Positions 8,933-20,513 of a stretch of 64,000 bases of DNA are shown here, in pieces. Below the pieces are notes generated by a model. That model was given only the letters and a program-made list of their open reading frames with translations. It did not search any database and was not told where the DNA came from. The stretch comes from Spartobacteria bacterium (GTDB taxonomy: Bacteria; Verrucomicrobiota; Verrucomicrobiia; Chthoniobacterales; UBA6821): assembly GCA_947471565.1 (NCBI GenBank), contig CANIVT010000001.1:258612-322611 (forward strand), given 5' to 3'. The first letter of the stretch is position 1. Every line of letters starts with the position of its first letter. Both the position numbers and the translations under genes were made by a program.

Positions 8933-9444
8933 GAGCTAGGACTGCTGGATTCACCTTCTTAGGAAATCACCGGAGAGCGAAGCACTGCAGGCAGACGGGA
9001 AGGAAACCAAGGAACAGCGTGATGCCCACATGGAGTGGTGGGGGGAGGCACGTCACGTGAGAAGATGAAAAAATCTTCTTCCTTCAGGAACTCGGCATCA
9101 TACGCCTACACTCCGGATCCCAGGCTTTGGAATTCCGCTCCGAGATGAACGATACCCGACCGCCCAGGGTCAGGCGCTTCATCCTGACCCCGCTCCAGGA
9201 AAGTACTGCACTTTCTTAGGTTCGGGATCACATAAAGGAACCTTCGTGATCTTGATTTGAGATTGATCCGCTCTTAACGGAGTTTTAGTTTTTAACTAAC
9301 GCAAAGATTGAAGTTCCCGCTTCCAATCGCGGTTGAGTCCATAGTGATCGCTCTGAGCCCTTAGGTTCCTGGTGATCGTTCCGGTGGCAACTCGCATTTA
9401 ACGGGGGCTCCTTTCTTGGCCACAATATGTCAGAAAACACCTTG
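8933..9444. other. Gene-free 512-base stretch with several hairpins
   Basis: No frame here looks coding. The middle part is rich in potential RNA structure: an 8-bp hairpin GGGTCAGG/CCTGACCC (9167-9190), a small GAAAG/CTTTC hairpin (9199-9215), GGTTC/GAACC (9219-9242) interleaved with GATCAC/GTGATC (9226-9251), and TCCG/CGGA followed by T-runs near 9270-9296. It leads straight into the tRNA-Ala gene. I compared it by eye with tmRNA, RNase P RNA, SRP RNA and 6S RNA and could not assign it. Confidence 0.4.
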
Positions 9445-9520
9445 GGGGGTATAGCTCAGTTGGTAGAGCGTCTCGTTCGCAATGAGAAGGTCAGGGGTTC
9501 GACTCCCCTTACCTCCACCA
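9445..9520 (+). tRNA. tRNA-Ala, anticodon CGC
   Basis: A complete 76-base cloverleaf with encoded CCA. The acceptor stem is GGGGGTA/TACCTCC with one G-U pair; the D arm is GCTC...GAGC; the anticodon loop TTCGCAA gives anticodon CGC (GCG codons, Ala); the variable loop is five bases; the T arm is AGGGG-TTCGACT-CCCCT. It reads the rarer Ala codon in a GC-rich genome. Confidence 0.95.
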
Positions 9521-9563
9521 AGGAAGCCTCATCCTCCATTTTAACTCTTCACCCAACCATCCG

Positions 9564-10262
9564 ATGAGGTTCCTGATTTCCGGAGTATTGCTTTTGCTGG
9601 TCAGCCTCCCTCTGGAGGCCCAAGAATCGCCCAAGACCCCCTACTGGAACTCACTCGGCGAGGGGCACCATGCCCGATTGAACTCGGGCAAACCGGTGAT
9701 CCTCGAGGAAGAAATCCCGGGAAACCCTTGGCCACGGTTCACGATCTACCAACTCGTCAAGGCATCGCCGGCCCAGGTGGCGGCTGTTTTCTGGGACTGC
9801 GAAAAGGATCCCGAATACATCCCGAACTGCACCAAGGTAAGCATTCTCTCCCGTCCCTCCCGTAACATCGTGGAGGCGGAATACACCCTCAGGATGCCCT
9901 TTCTGATCCCGGACGAGATCTATGTGTCGCGCAATGAGATCCGCCGCGGGGCTGACGGGAACTATGAGGTGAATTGGAAAGTCCTGAATTCACGCTACAC
10001 GAAGTCATGCTCCGGCTCGCTGCGCCTTGAAAGCCACGATCAGGGAACCCTGATCCGCTATACCAACCTGGTCGAACCGGGCAGCCGCATTGCCAAACTG
10101 CTCCGCGCAAGCGCCTCACGTCAGGTGGTCGAGAGTGTTCAGTCCCTGGTCGACCGTATCGGGGAGTTGCTCATCCGCCCCGGAAACTCTCTGGAAAAGC
10201 AGATCCGATTGATGGAGGAAACGCTCGGCCCGGCACCTGGCAGCCGTTCCTCCACGCCGTGA
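9564..10262 (+). CDS. Secreted SRPBCC/START-like domain protein
   Basis: The 232-residue product starts with a signal peptide (MRFLISGVLLLLVSLPLEA). Residues about 55-200 resemble the SRPBCC (START/polyketide cyclase) fold: a first helix after VKASPAQVAAVFWD, WDCEKDPEYIPNCTKV, then long amphipathic strands ending in a C-terminal helix SRQVVESVQSLVDRIGELL. Such domains bind hydrophobic ligands; none can be named here. It overlaps the downstream TauE/SafE gene by four bases, so the two are translationally coupled. Confidence 0.75.
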   Translation: MRFLISGVLLLLVSLPLEAQESPKTPYWNSLGEGHHARLNSGKPVILEEEIPGNPWPRFTIYQLVKASPAQVAAVFWDCEKDPEYIPNCTKVSILSRPSRNIVEAEYTLRMPFLIPDEIYVSRNEIRRGADGNYEVNWKVLNSRYTKSCSGSLRLESHDQGTLIRYTNLVEPGSRIAKLLRASASRQVVESVQSLVDRIGELLIRPGNSLEKQIRLMEETLGPAPGSRSSTP

Positions 10263-11014
10263 TCACGGCGCTCCCCTTCCTAACCCCGTTTCAATGGAGC
10301 ATTGCCGCCTGTGCGGCCCTCTGCATTGGCCTCACAAAATCAGGGTTCGCGGGCTTCGGCCTCCTGATCGTCTCCCTCATGGCAATGATCCTTCCCGCAA
10401 AGGAATCGACGGGTGCTGTCCTGCCGCTACTGATCGTCGCCGACCTCATGGCCGTTTCGGGCTTCCGTCATCACGTGGATTGGAAGGAAATACGGGCTCT
10501 GCTTCCGGCGACGCTTCCGGGGCTGATCGCCGGATGGTGGCTTCTCGATATGATCCCCGGACGGATTTTCGGCCATGTCCTTGGCTGGATGATTCTCGCA
10601 ATGATGGCGCTGATCGTCTGGCAGCGAGTCGACCGCAGGGTTCTTGTCACCATCATGAATCATCCTGCTTTGGCCTCCTTTTCCGGATTCCTGGCTGGGC
10701 TCTCCACAATGATGGCCAACGCAGGCGGCCCGGCGATGACGTTCCATCTGCTGGCAAGACGCTTTGACAAGATGGCCTTTGTGGGAACCTGCGGGTGGTT
10801 TTTCTTCATCACGAACCTGATCAAGGTTCCCTTCAGCATCTCACTGGGACTGATCTCACCCTCCTCGCTCCTACTGGATCTCTGCTTGATCCCTGCCGTC
10901 GCGACGGGATTCCTGCTGGGCAAGGCGGTGCTGGGAAGGATTCCGCAGGGCCCGTTCGACCTGATGCTCCTGATCATGTCACTGGCCGCCTCGCTGAAAC
11001 TGGTGCTTTCCTAA
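10259..11014 (+). CDS. TauE/SafE family (DUF81) sulfite or organic anion exporter
   Basis: The 251-residue integral membrane protein has about seven or eight membrane segments. The opening CIGLTKSGFAGFG and the central ASFSGFLAGLSTMMANAGGPAMTFHLL are the two inverted-repeat family signatures. TauE/SafE members move sulfite, sulfoacetate or other C2-C3 anions out of the cell; the substrate is not predictable here. It starts with GTG at 10259 inside the stop of the upstream secreted gene. Its stop codon TAA (11012-11014) lies inside the left CTAA target duplication of a small transposable element. Confidence 0.88.
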   Translation: MITALPFLTPFQWSIAACAALCIGLTKSGFAGFGLLIVSLMAMILPAKESTGAVLPLLIVADLMAVSGFRHHVDWKEIRALLPATLPGLIAGWWLLDMIPGRIFGHVLGWMILAMMALIVWQRVDRRVLVTIMNHPALASFSGFLAGLSTMMANAGGPAMTFHLLARRFDKMAFVGTCGWFFFITNLIKVPFSISLGLISPSSLLLDLCLIPAVATGFLLGKAVLGRIPQGPFDLMLLIMSLAASLKLVLS

Positions 11015-11288
11015 GGAAGCGCTGATTCAATCGCATAGGGGCAGTTGCGGGAAGAATGGGCCGCGGGCAAGGCGGCTTTGCACGAGCATCCCCGAAGTGG
11101 GCTGTAAGTACCAAGCCAACACAGCCCCCGGCCTGTTATCTCCGTAACCCTATGGGCTGAAGCAAGTTGTCGATTTTTGTGGCGTTGCTCGCTCAGGCGA
11201 GACCGCTGCGGGTATCGCCCAGCACTCGCGCCTTCAAAAATCAGCAACTGATCTTCAGCGGCCACCATGGGATTTAATCAGCGCTTCC
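11015..11288. mobile_element. 274-bp MITE-like element with IS5-type CTAA target duplication
   Basis: The ends are inverted repeats: GGAAGCGCTGATTCAATC at 11015-11032 and, on the other strand, GGAAGCGCTGATTAAATC at 11288-11271 (17 of 18 match, with weaker matching inward). Both ends are flanked by CTAA (11011-11014 and 11289-11292). CTAA fits the YTAR target rule of the IS5 family. A second inverted repeat lies inside (AGTTGTCGATTTTTG at 11165-11179 against 11235-11249, 13 of 15). No transposase is encoded, so any movement would need one elsewhere. The insertion sits exactly at the stop of the TauE/SafE gene. Confidence 0.8.
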
Positions 11289-11296
11289 CTAAGCAC

Positions 11297-11337
11297 CTTT
11301 TTCCTTCAGCCTTCGGCCCTCAGCCTTCAGTCTTTTC
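11297..11337. repeat. Pyrimidine-rich CTTCAGCC repeat arm before dnaG
   Basis: The bases CCTTCAGCCTTCGGCCCTC and CAGCCTTCAGTC form a degenerate tandem on the edge of the dnaG ATG. Related arms are at 15676-15705 (opposite strand), 49757-49924 and 50552-50592. There is no Shine-Dalgarno sequence between it and the start codon. Confidence 0.55.
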
Positions 11338-11340
11338 TCC

Positions 11341-13160
11341 ATGCCCCGCATCGCCGAAGAGAGTATCCGCAAGGTCGCCGATGCCAGTGACATCGTGGAG
11401 ATCATTCAGGGGTATTTTCCGCTGAAGCGAGCGGGAACCAGTTGGAGGGCCATTTGTCCCTTCCACAAGGAGAAGAGCCCCTCCTTCCATGTGAACCCGT
11501 CGCGTCAGTCGTTTCACTGCTTCGGATGCGGTGCGGGCGGCGGGGTCTTTAAATTCGTCATGGACTATGAGCATCTTGATTATCCATCAGCCATACGGAA
11601 ACTGGCCCAGCGTGCTGGAATCGTGCTTGAGGAGGATAACGACCCCGCCGAGCAGCATCGTCGCGACCTGCGCGGACGCCTCATGGAACTTCACCGGGAA
11701 ACGTCTGCCTGGTTCCATCTCAATCTCCTCCGCAACCGCGACGCAGACCATGCGCGCGAGTATCTGAAAAAGCGCGGGATTCCCAAGGAGACCGCCGTCA
11801 CCTGGCAGATCGGCTACGCGCCCGCTGGTTGGGAGACCTTGAGGAACTGGGCTCTCGAGAAAGGCTTCACCCGCGAGGAGCTTCTGCAGGGAGGACTCCT
11901 CACTATTCGGGAGGATGATGATCGTGGAGGCTACGACCGCTTCCGCGACCGGCTTATGTTCCCGATCCGCAACGACTATGGCGAGGTGATCGCCTTCAGC
12001 GGCAGGATTCTCACCGACTCGCAGAAAGAAGCCAAATACGTCAATTCACCCGAGACGCCGATTTTCTCCAAAGGCCGGATCCTCTTCGGCTTGGATAAAA
12101 CCAAGCGTCCAATGATCGAAGCAGACGAGGCGGTCGTCATGGAGGGGCAGATCGACCTGATCTCCGCGTTTGAGAAGGGAGTGACCAACGTTGTCGCCCC
12201 GCAGGGAACTGCGTTCACCCCCGAGCAGGCTCGACTACTCAAGCGCTTTGTGGAGCGGGTGATCCTCTGCTTTGACTCCGACACGGCCGGCCAGAATGCG
12301 GTTGAGAAATCCCTTTCGTCCCTTCTGTCAGCTGGGATTGGGGTGAAGGTGGCCTCCCTTCCCAAGGGCGAGGATCCCGACTCACTGATCCGCAGGCAGG
12401 GGGTGGAGGCCTTCCGGGAGTTGCTGCGGGGATCCGTCGATTTCTTTGACCATGCGATAGACCGTGCAGAACGGGAGGCAATCGAACGTTCCGGATCCTT
12501 TGACCCCAGGGAAAAGGCAAATATTGGGGCGCGCCTTGCTGGATATCTTCAATTACTTCCAGAAGCAGTTCTCAGAGAGACTACATCTTATCGTGTTGGC
12601 TCCCGACTAGGACTCTCCGAAGCGGCTCTAAAGGAAGCTGCGGCCAAGAACCCTATAGTGTTTTCTGAGCGTGAAGAAATAGGCGCACAAGAAGCCCTCG
12701 TGTCTGCTCCCTTGAAGGTTTCGGCATCGACCGAGTTAATCTGCCGCCTTGCCCTGCTCTCAAGTGAGGTCAGGGACTGGCTCTCCCAACAGAACGCCCC
12801 CTCGCCTGAGAAGCTTGATCCCGAACTGGCTCTGCTCCCAGATCTTCTGGATCCCCTGCGCGGAGTTGAGAACCCCTCCCTCTCGACGGTGCTGGCGCTG
12901 ATTCCAGAGCGATTCCAGCCCTTAATCAGCTCCTGGGAACTCGAGAAGATGCCCGGATCCCCTCTGGCAGCCGTTCAGGACGCTTTCCGGAATCTTCACC
13001 TCCAACTGCTCAAGAAAGAGCAGCAATACGCCGGACTTCTTCTGCGAACCCCGGGCCTCAGCAGTGATAAAATGCTCTCTGTCCAGAAAGAGATCCTTGA
13101 CCTGCAGGCAAAGATCAACGATCTTTCCGCGCCCGCGACTTCGGCTTCACCAGCTCTCCG

Positions 13161-13164
<4 letters not shown>
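11341..13164 (+). CDS. dnaG: DNA primase
   Basis: DnaG makes the RNA primers for replication. The 607-residue protein has the three family domains in order. The N-terminal zinc ribbon uses Cys39, His42, Cys60 and Cys63 (CPFH...CFGC). The catalytic core has the Toprim motifs [16 protein letters not shown] (Glu near 268) and [13 protein letters not shown] (Asp near 312). The variable C-terminal 150 residues form the helicase-binding domain. Upstream lies a pyrimidine repeat arm with no SD. Its stop TGA (13162-13164) is overlapped by the TTG start of rpoD, giving the classic dnaG-rpoD operon without the rpsU gene usually found upstream in enterobacteria. Confidence 0.97.
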
Positions 13165-15266
<2,102 letters not shown>

Positions 15267-15343
15267 CCTCCCTCTCGAGCCCAGTCGCTGGATTGCAAAA
15301 AAAACTTTGCAACCGGATCGCATGACCGGTGTTCATTCTAGTG

Positions 15344-15661
15344 ATGAGAGAGCCCACGCCTGACATGAAGAACGCTCCCGAGGAAAGCGATCCCGTCTGG
15401 GATCTACTTGCCCGGGATGCTCGGGGGCATCAGGTCACCGTTTCGCCTTGGTTTCCGACCCGCGTTTCCGCAAAGGCTCTTGCAACACCCCAGGATGGCC
15501 GCCGCTCCTCATCATCTTTCCTCCGCTGGCTGATCCCGATTCCCCTGGCCTGCTCGGCCCTGCTTGCCGTGGCCGCATGGAATCACTCCCGTATTTCCGA
15601 GGACCGCTTCGAGCAGAACATGGAACTCCTAGCCTCGTCTGGTTACGAGTACGAGGTCTAG
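15344..15661 (+). CDS. Small single-pass membrane protein of unknown function
   Basis: A 105-residue product with an N-terminal cytosolic part (EESDPVWDLLARDARGHQVTVSPWF) and one membrane helix near residues 59-80 (SFLRWLIPIPLACSALLAVAAW), with an Asp/Glu-rich tail ending SSGYEYEV. The gene follows rpoD after 77 bases, which contain a 7-bp TTGCAAA/TTTGCAA hairpin (15293-15312). The compact cytosolic head plus one helix resembles anti-sigma-type layouts, but there is no zinc motif and no ECF sigma gene nearby. The ATG at 15365 is an alternative start. Confidence 0.6.
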   Translation: MREPTPDMKNAPEESDPVWDLLARDARGHQVTVSPWFPTRVSAKALATPQDGRRSSSSFLRWLIPIPLACSALLAVAAWNHSRISEDRFEQNMELLASSGYEYEV

Positions 15662-15675
15662 GGGGCGGAAGAGGG

Positions 15676-15885
15676 GTTGAGACTGAAGGCTGAAGACCGT
15701 TAGGTGCAATGATTGAGGCGGATGACCAAAAGGCTTTGGGCTAGAAGCGTTGAAAGGTTGAAGCGTTACAAAGAAGAAACGAGGAGCCCATGAGCTATCG
15801 AGTTTTTTGCAGCAAGATTTCCTGTTCAGAACGATTCCTAACCTTTTGTAACTTTTTCACCTTCTAACATTTTCACTCACCCCAC
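15676..15885. repeat. Compound repeat region: CTGAAGAC arm and GTTARAAN octamer pair, copy 2
   Basis: Between the convergent small membrane gene and the L,D-transpeptidase, bases 15676-15705 carry a CTGAAGGCTGAAGACCGTTAGG-like arm of the dnaG-leader family. Bases 15747-15773 (GTTGAAAG, GTTGAAGC, GTTACAAA) and 15837-15880 form an inverted pair of the octamer family. The right arm reads up to the transpeptidase stop region. Confidence 0.6.
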
Positions 15886-16521
15886 TCAGTCCGTCACCAG
15901 CACGGGGGTCCCAGTGGTGACGATTTTGAAGAGCTTTTCTGCAACTTCCTTGGGGAGGCGGATGCAGCCATGCGAGGCGGGGTAACCCGGCAGGTTGCCG
16001 GCGTGCATTCCGATACCTTCCCAGGTAAGCCTTAGGAAATATTTCATCGGCGCCCCGCGGAAGGAGCCTCCTGAGGCCCCGTAGGTGACATTCTTGCGGA
16101 CAACCCGTCCCTCGGCATCGACGAGGTCACCATAACGGTTCGACTGATGGTTGAGATCCTTTTCGAGTACCGTGAAGGAACCTTTCGGTGTCCATCCTTC
16201 CTTCCGTCCGGAAGCAATCGGTGAATCGATGGCCAATTCACCCCCCAACAGGAGGCAGACCCTCTGCTTGGAGAGTGAGATCGTGATTTCCGGGGGTTTT
16301 CCGACGGACCCGCCGAGTACTTTCTCGTAAATCACGGCATTCCCCTGGCGTTCATTGACCGGAATAAGGGTCGTTTTTCCCTGAGGCAGAGGCACCGTTT
16401 GCTTAATCCCCGGATCGCCTGATCCCAATGCCATTGATTCACACGGATCCGCAACAAACATTGTCGCAAGGCAGAAAATGAATGCCGCGCTGCCACCTAG
16501 TGGAATCCGATGCCGTTTCAT
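15886..16521 (-). CDS. L,D-transpeptidase (YkuD family)
   Basis: L,D-transpeptidases crosslink peptidoglycan or attach proteins to it in the periplasm. The 211-residue protein starts with a signal peptide or anchor (IPLGGSAAFIFCLATMFVA). The YkuD domain is at about residues 75-211: EITISLSKQRVCLLLGGELAIDSPIASGR, then GSFTVLEKD, GAPMKYFLRLTW and the catalytic motif ASHGCIRLP with the nucleophilic Cys. The frame stays open to 17040, but the ATG at 16521 fits the signal peptide. It overlaps the divergent hemW start region by 12 bases if hemW begins at 16510. Confidence 0.9.
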   Translation of the reverse strand: MKRHRIPLGGSAAFIFCLATMFVADPCESMALGSGDPGIKQTVPLPQGKTTLIPVNERQGNAVIYEKVLGGSVGKPPEITISLSKQRVCLLLGGELAIDSPIASGRKEGWTPKGSFTVLEKDLNHQSNRYGDLVDAEGRVVRKNVTYGASGGSFRGAPMKYFLRLTWEGIGMHAGNLPGYPASHGCIRLPKEVAEKLFKIVTTGTPVLVTD

Positions 16522-17736
16522 GAGAGGAGAATTTCTCCGAGGCAAAGCTATCATCCTCTGCAAGCATCCGCGGTCAGTATTTTCCAAAAGCCTCACACCT
16601 TTCAGCTTTCCAAGGCTCATGGAGCCCTCTTCGATGATCCGGTCTTGATCGAGCATCTCTACATTCACATCCCGTTCTGTCCGAACATTTGCCCCTACTG
16701 CGCCTTCTACAAGGAGTCTGCTGGGCGGGAGCGTGTGGAGACGTTCCTCGATGCCTTGCTCAGGGAGACAGAGGCATGGAAGGAGTTGGTCAGGCCGAGG
16801 ACAATCTTCTTCGGAGGAGGCACTCCCAGCGCACTCTCGATTCCCCAGTTTGAAAAACTCCTGGGAGGCCTCCATTCCCGCCTCGATCTTTCGGGACTCG
16901 AGGAATGGACGATCGAGATGAATCCCGCGACCGTCGCCGCTGACAAGGCAGCCCTTCTGCGGGAAGCCGGCATCAACCGTGTTAGCATGGGCGTCCAGTC
17001 CTGGGACGACGACGTGCTGAAATCCCTCGGACGCACCCACGACGCTGAGAAAGCTGAGGAATCATTCCACACCCTGCGTCAGGCCGGTTTTGACAATCTC
17101 TCCATCGACCTGATCTTTGGTGTGCCGGGACAGTCGCTTGGGTCATGGAGAGAGTCTCTCGAGCGCTCCCTCCGCCTGGCCCCGGAACATCTCTCCGCAT
17201 ACGGCCTCACCTACGAGGAGGACACCGAGTTCTTCCGTAAACTCGGCCGGGGTGAGATGGCCCCTGACGAGGGACTCGAGGCCGACCAATTTGAACTCAC
17301 GGCCACCCTACTCGGGAAGTCAGGCTATCTTCAGTACGAGGTCTCCAACTATGCCCTGCCGGGGCGGGAATCCCTGCACAACTCCGCCTACTGGTCCGGA
17401 AAGGATTATCTGGGCCTGGGACCCAGCGCCTTCTCGACCGTGGGATCACGCCGCTGGCGCAACATCCGCGAGACCGGGATCTACAGTGAGACAACCCTTG
17501 CTGGAAAAACCGCAGTTGATTTCGAGGAAGTGGTGACCGAGGAACTCAAGTCCAAGGAACGCGCCGCTTTCGGCATGAGGACACTCCTGGGCGTCCCAGA
17601 GGAAGAGGCGGCACCTTGGGAACGCGATCTCGTTGGGATGGAAAACAAGGGCTTGGTCACCCTTTCTGACGGGCGCTGGGTCTTGACTGCCCGCGGTCGA
17701 TTGTTGGCAGACACCGTGGCCGAGGTTTTTATTTAG
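16510..17736 (+). CDS. hemW: Radical SAM heme chaperone HemW
   Basis: HemW is a radical SAM protein related to HemN; it binds heme and delivers it to respiratory enzymes rather than oxidising coproporphyrinogen. The CNICPYC iron-sulfur motif follows LYIHIPFC near residues 55-65, and GGGTPS, the HDAEKAEESFHTLRQAGFDNLSIDLIFGVPGQ segment and the C-terminal HemN domain (GLGPSAFSTVGSRRWRN) are all present. The start is uncertain. From ATG 16510 the protein has 408 residues, longer than the usual 380. A TTG at 16645 right before the first motif would give 363. cydAB, which need heme, follow on the same strand. Confidence 0.9.
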   Translation: MPFHERRISPRQSYHPLQASAVSIFQKPHTFQLSKAHGALFDDPVLIEHLYIHIPFCPNICPYCAFYKESAGRERVETFLDALLRETEAWKELVRPRTIFFGGGTPSALSIPQFEKLLGGLHSRLDLSGLEEWTIEMNPATVAADKAALLREAGINRVSMGVQSWDDDVLKSLGRTHDAEKAEESFHTLRQAGFDNLSIDLIFGVPGQSLGSWRESLERSLRLAPEHLSAYGLTYEEDTEFFRKLGRGEMAPDEGLEADQFELTATLLGKSGYLQYEVSNYALPGRESLHNSAYWSGKDYLGLGPSAFSTVGSRRWRNIRETGIYSETTLAGKTAVDFEEVVTEELKSKERAAFGMRTLLGVPEEEAAPWERDLVGMENKGLVTLSDGRWVLTARGRLLADTVAEVFI

Positions 17737-17804
17737 AATCACTCCAATTCCAGAGGGTATTTTCGTGTTGTAGCACCCACGCCTTTCCGTTTGGGTTGCT
17801 CTTG

Positions 17805-19331
17805 ATGTCCGTCGAAATCCTCTCCCGTATCCAGTTTGCCCTCACGGTATCATTTCATTTCCTCTACCCGCCGATGTCGATCGGATTGGGTTGCCTTTTG
17901 GTGCTGATGGAAGGGCTCTATCTCAAGACCAAGAATCCCCTCTATCATCACCTAGCCCACTTCTGGACCAAGATCTTCGGGCTGATCTTTGCGATCGGTG
18001 TCGCAACCGGCATCGTGATGGAGTTCGAGTTCGGGACGAACTGGGCTGCCTATTCCCGCTTTGTGGGAGACATTTTCGGCAGTGCCCTTGCCGCCGAAGG
18101 GATCTTTGCCTTCTTTCTCGAGTCCGGCTTCCTTGCCCTGTTGCTTTTCGGTTGGGACAAGGTCGGGCCGAAACTTCACTTCTTCGCCACCTGCATGGTG
18201 GCGCTCGGAGCCCACTTCAGCGCCCTCTGGATCGTCGTTGCCAATTCCTGGATGCAGACCCCTGCCGGATATCATCTCGAGAAGATCGGGGTCAACGGTG
18301 CACCCGGCACACCTCTTCCCGCCGATTACATTGTCCAGGCTGCGGACATGGGCCATGTCCGTGCGGTTGTGGAGAACTTCTGGCAGATGGTCTTCAATCC
18401 CTCGTCCCTAGAGCGTCTCTCGCATGTCCTGCTGGGTGCGTGGATGACCGGCGCCTTCCTGGTCATCAGCATCAGCGCCTGGTACCTGCTCAAGGGGGTC
18501 CATCTGAAGTTTGCCAAGGCCTCGATGACCATCGCCCTGTGCTTTGCCGCCGTCACCACGATCCTCCAGTCGGTAAGCGCCGATGCCACTGCGCGAGGCG
18601 TGGTCGTGAATCAACCGATCAAGCTCGCCTCGATGGAGGGAGTCTACTCGACCCAGGACTACACCCCGATGACCGCCTTCGGGTATGTCGATACTAAGAA
18701 CCAGACCGTGCACGGACTCAAAATCCCGGCCCTCCTGAGCTTCCTCTGCTTTCATGACTTCAAGACCGCTGTCCCGGGACTCCTCACCCTGCCGAGCGAT
18801 GAGTTTCTCGCCGCCCGTCATCCCGGACTCTCACCCGATGAGTTGGCCAAGATCCGTCCCAAGTATTGGCCCAAAGTCGGGGCCGTTTTTCAGACCTACC
18901 ACATCATGATCATTGTGGGATCGGCGCTGTTCGGGCTCTCTTTTCTCGGCTTTAGCCTCCTTTGGAAGGGATGGCTTTTCCGGACCGATATCCCGGCCAT
19001 CAGGGGCCTCCTCTGGATCTTCGTCTTTTCCGTCGTCGGTCCGCAGATCTGCAATCAGGCGGGATGGTTCACCGCCGAACTCGGGCGCCAGCCCTGGATC
19101 GTTTACAACCTGCTCCGCACCTCCGAGGGACTCTCCCGTTCTGTGCAGGCCCAGCAGGTCGTCTTCTCGATCATCATGTTCCTGCTCATTTACCTTCTGC
19201 TCTTCATCACCTTCCTCTACCTGCTCAACGAGAAGATTCAGCATGGTCCCGAGGATGACGAGGGCCACCACGTCAAGGCGCCCGGTGTCTCCGGCGATCC
19301 CTTTCTCCAAAAAGGCCGCGCGTCCAACTGA
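17805..19331 (+). CDS. cydA: Cytochrome bd ubiquinol oxidase subunit I
   Basis: CydA carries hemes b558, b595 and d, and oxidises quinol to reduce oxygen to water at low oxygen levels. The 508 residues have about nine membrane segments. [20 protein letters not shown] contains His18, the heme b595 ligand. The conserved [24 protein letters not shown] block lies near the quinol site. The Q-loop is shorter than in E. coli, as in many non-enteric enzymes. The ATG at 17805 is preferred over the TTG at 17796. cydB follows after 15 bases. No cydX or cydDC is nearby. Confidence 0.95.
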   Translation: MSVEILSRIQFALTVSFHFLYPPMSIGLGCLLVLMEGLYLKTKNPLYHHLAHFWTKIFGLIFAIGVATGIVMEFEFGTNWAAYSRFVGDIFGSALAAEGIFAFFLESGFLALLLFGWDKVGPKLHFFATCMVALGAHFSALWIVVANSWMQTPAGYHLEKIGVNGAPGTPLPADYIVQAADMGHVRAVVENFWQMVFNPSSLERLSHVLLGAWMTGAFLVISISAWYLLKGVHLKFAKASMTIALCFAAVTTILQSVSADATARGVVVNQPIKLASMEGVYSTQDYTPMTAFGYVDTKNQTVHGLKIPALLSFLCFHDFKTAVPGLLTLPSDEFLAARHPGLSPDELAKIRPKYWPKVGAVFQTYHIMIIVGSALFGLSFLGFSLLWKGWLFRTDIPAIRGLLWIFVFSVVGPQICNQAGWFTAELGRQPWIVYNLLRTSEGLSRSVQAQQVVFSIIMFLLIYLLLFITFLYLLNEKIQHGPEDDEGHHVKAPGVSGDPFLQKGRASN

Positions 19332-19346
19332 TCAAACTCCCGTCCC

Positions 19347-20372
19347 ATGACCGCCCAAGAACTCAACACCATCTGGTTCCTCCTCGTCGGGATCCTCTTC
19401 ACCGGCTACGCGATTCTCGACGGATTCGACTTTGGCGTCGGCATTCTCCACCTCTTTGTCAAAAAGGATGAGGACCGCCGTATCCTGCTGAACTCCATCG
19501 GGCCTGTCTGGGACGGTAACGAGGTCTGGCTCGTCACGGGTGGAGGCGCCCTGTTCGCAGCCTTCCCCGGGGCCTACGCCACCGTTTTTTCCGGATTCTA
19601 CAACGCCTTCATGCTCCTGCTCGCGGCGCTTATCTTCCGGGCGGTCTCCATCGAGTTCCGCAGCAAGCGCCCCTCCCGTGTCTGGCGCCAAGGCTGGGAC
19701 ATCGCCTTTGCGGCCGGTAGCTTCACCGCCGCCCTGCTCATCGGTGTGGCCATGGGGAACATCACGCGCGGCATCCCGCTAGACAAGCAGGGTGACTTTG
19801 TCGGCACCTTCCTCGGACTCCTGAATCCCTACTCTCTCCTGCTCGGTGTGACCGTGGTGGCCCTTTTTGCGATGCACGGGGCCATCTTCCTGGTGATGAA
19901 GACCGAGGGGGAACTCCAGGCCACGATCAAAGGGTGGGTCCCCCGGCTGATCGGACTCTTTTTGATTCTCTTCCTCTCATTCAATGTCGCCACCTTCTTT
20001 GAGTGTCCGAATCTCGTCGCGGTCATGGTGACCCGTCCTTACGGATTTGCTGTCCTGGCACTCGACATCGTGGCCGCACTTTCGATCGGTTACCTCACGG
20101 CTAGGGGAAGAGAGTTCCCCGCATTCCTGATTTCCTCGCTGACCATGGTGCTGCTGATGGCCGTTCTGGGAATCTCCTACTTCCCTCATCTGGTGATGTC
20201 GATGCCCGACCCGGGAAACAGCCTGACCGTCAGCAACTGCTCCTCCACCGCCAAAACCCACGGCATCATGCTCATCATTGCCGCCATAGGCGTCCCGATC
20301 GTGCTTGCCTATACCGCCAGCATCTACTGGATCTTCAGGGGCAAGACCAAGCTCGGTCACGTCGGGTATTGA
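19347..20372 (+). CDS. cydB: Cytochrome bd ubiquinol oxidase subunit II
   Basis: CydB pairs with CydA and forms the second half of the bd-type oxidase in the inner membrane. The 341-residue product has eight or nine membrane helices. The N-terminal FTGYAILDGFDFGVGILHLF and SIGPVWDGNEVWLVTGGGALFAAFP are the family's best-known segments. The gene follows cydA on the same strand with a 15-base gap. The gap after it, to 20513, holds a repeat pair and a tRNA. Confidence 0.96.
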   Translation: MTAQELNTIWFLLVGILFTGYAILDGFDFGVGILHLFVKKDEDRRILLNSIGPVWDGNEVWLVTGGGALFAAFPGAYATVFSGFYNAFMLLLAALIFRAVSIEFRSKRPSRVWRQGWDIAFAAGSFTAALLIGVAMGNITRGIPLDKQGDFVGTFLGLLNPYSLLLGVTVVALFAMHGAIFLVMKTEGELQATIKGWVPRLIGLFLILFLSFNVATFFECPNLVAVMVTRPYGFAVLALDIVAALSIGYLTARGREFPAFLISSLTMVLLMAVLGISYFPHLVMSMPDPGNSLTVSNCSSTAKTHGIMLIIAAIGVPIVLAYTASIYWIFRGKTKLGHVGY

Positions 20373-20379
20373 GGCTGAT

Positions 20380-20500
20380 CGTTAGAAAGGTTAAATCGTT
20401 AAAAAGTTAGAATAGTGAGTGCGGATGGTATGAAGCTCTGCGCGTGAACAGGAACTTTCATACTTTTTAACGTTTCACATTTTCACCTTTTTAACTCTCA
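20380..20500. repeat. Inverted pair of GTTARAAN octamer repeats, copy 3
   Basis: The left arm at 20380-20415 reads GTTAGAAAG, GTTAAATC, GTTAAAAA, GTTAGAAT. The right arm at 20459-20500 reads, on the other strand, GTTAAAAAG, GTGAAAAT, GTGAAAC, GTTAAAAA. This is the clearest copy of the octamer family and lies between cydB and the tRNA gene. Confidence 0.7.
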
Positions 20501-20513
20501 TACCAATTTCCTA

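Noticed and set aside
9445-9520. tmRNA or other tRNA-like RNA at the start of the structured stretch
   Set aside because: The cloverleaf is complete, with a normal anticodon CGC and a T arm, and no tag-encoding segment is present; it is an ordinary tRNA-Ala.
15344-15661. Anti-sigma factor for RpoD
   Set aside because: The product has no zinc-binding anti-sigma motif and RpoD-type factors seldom have a linked anti-sigma gene. The layout alone is too weak.
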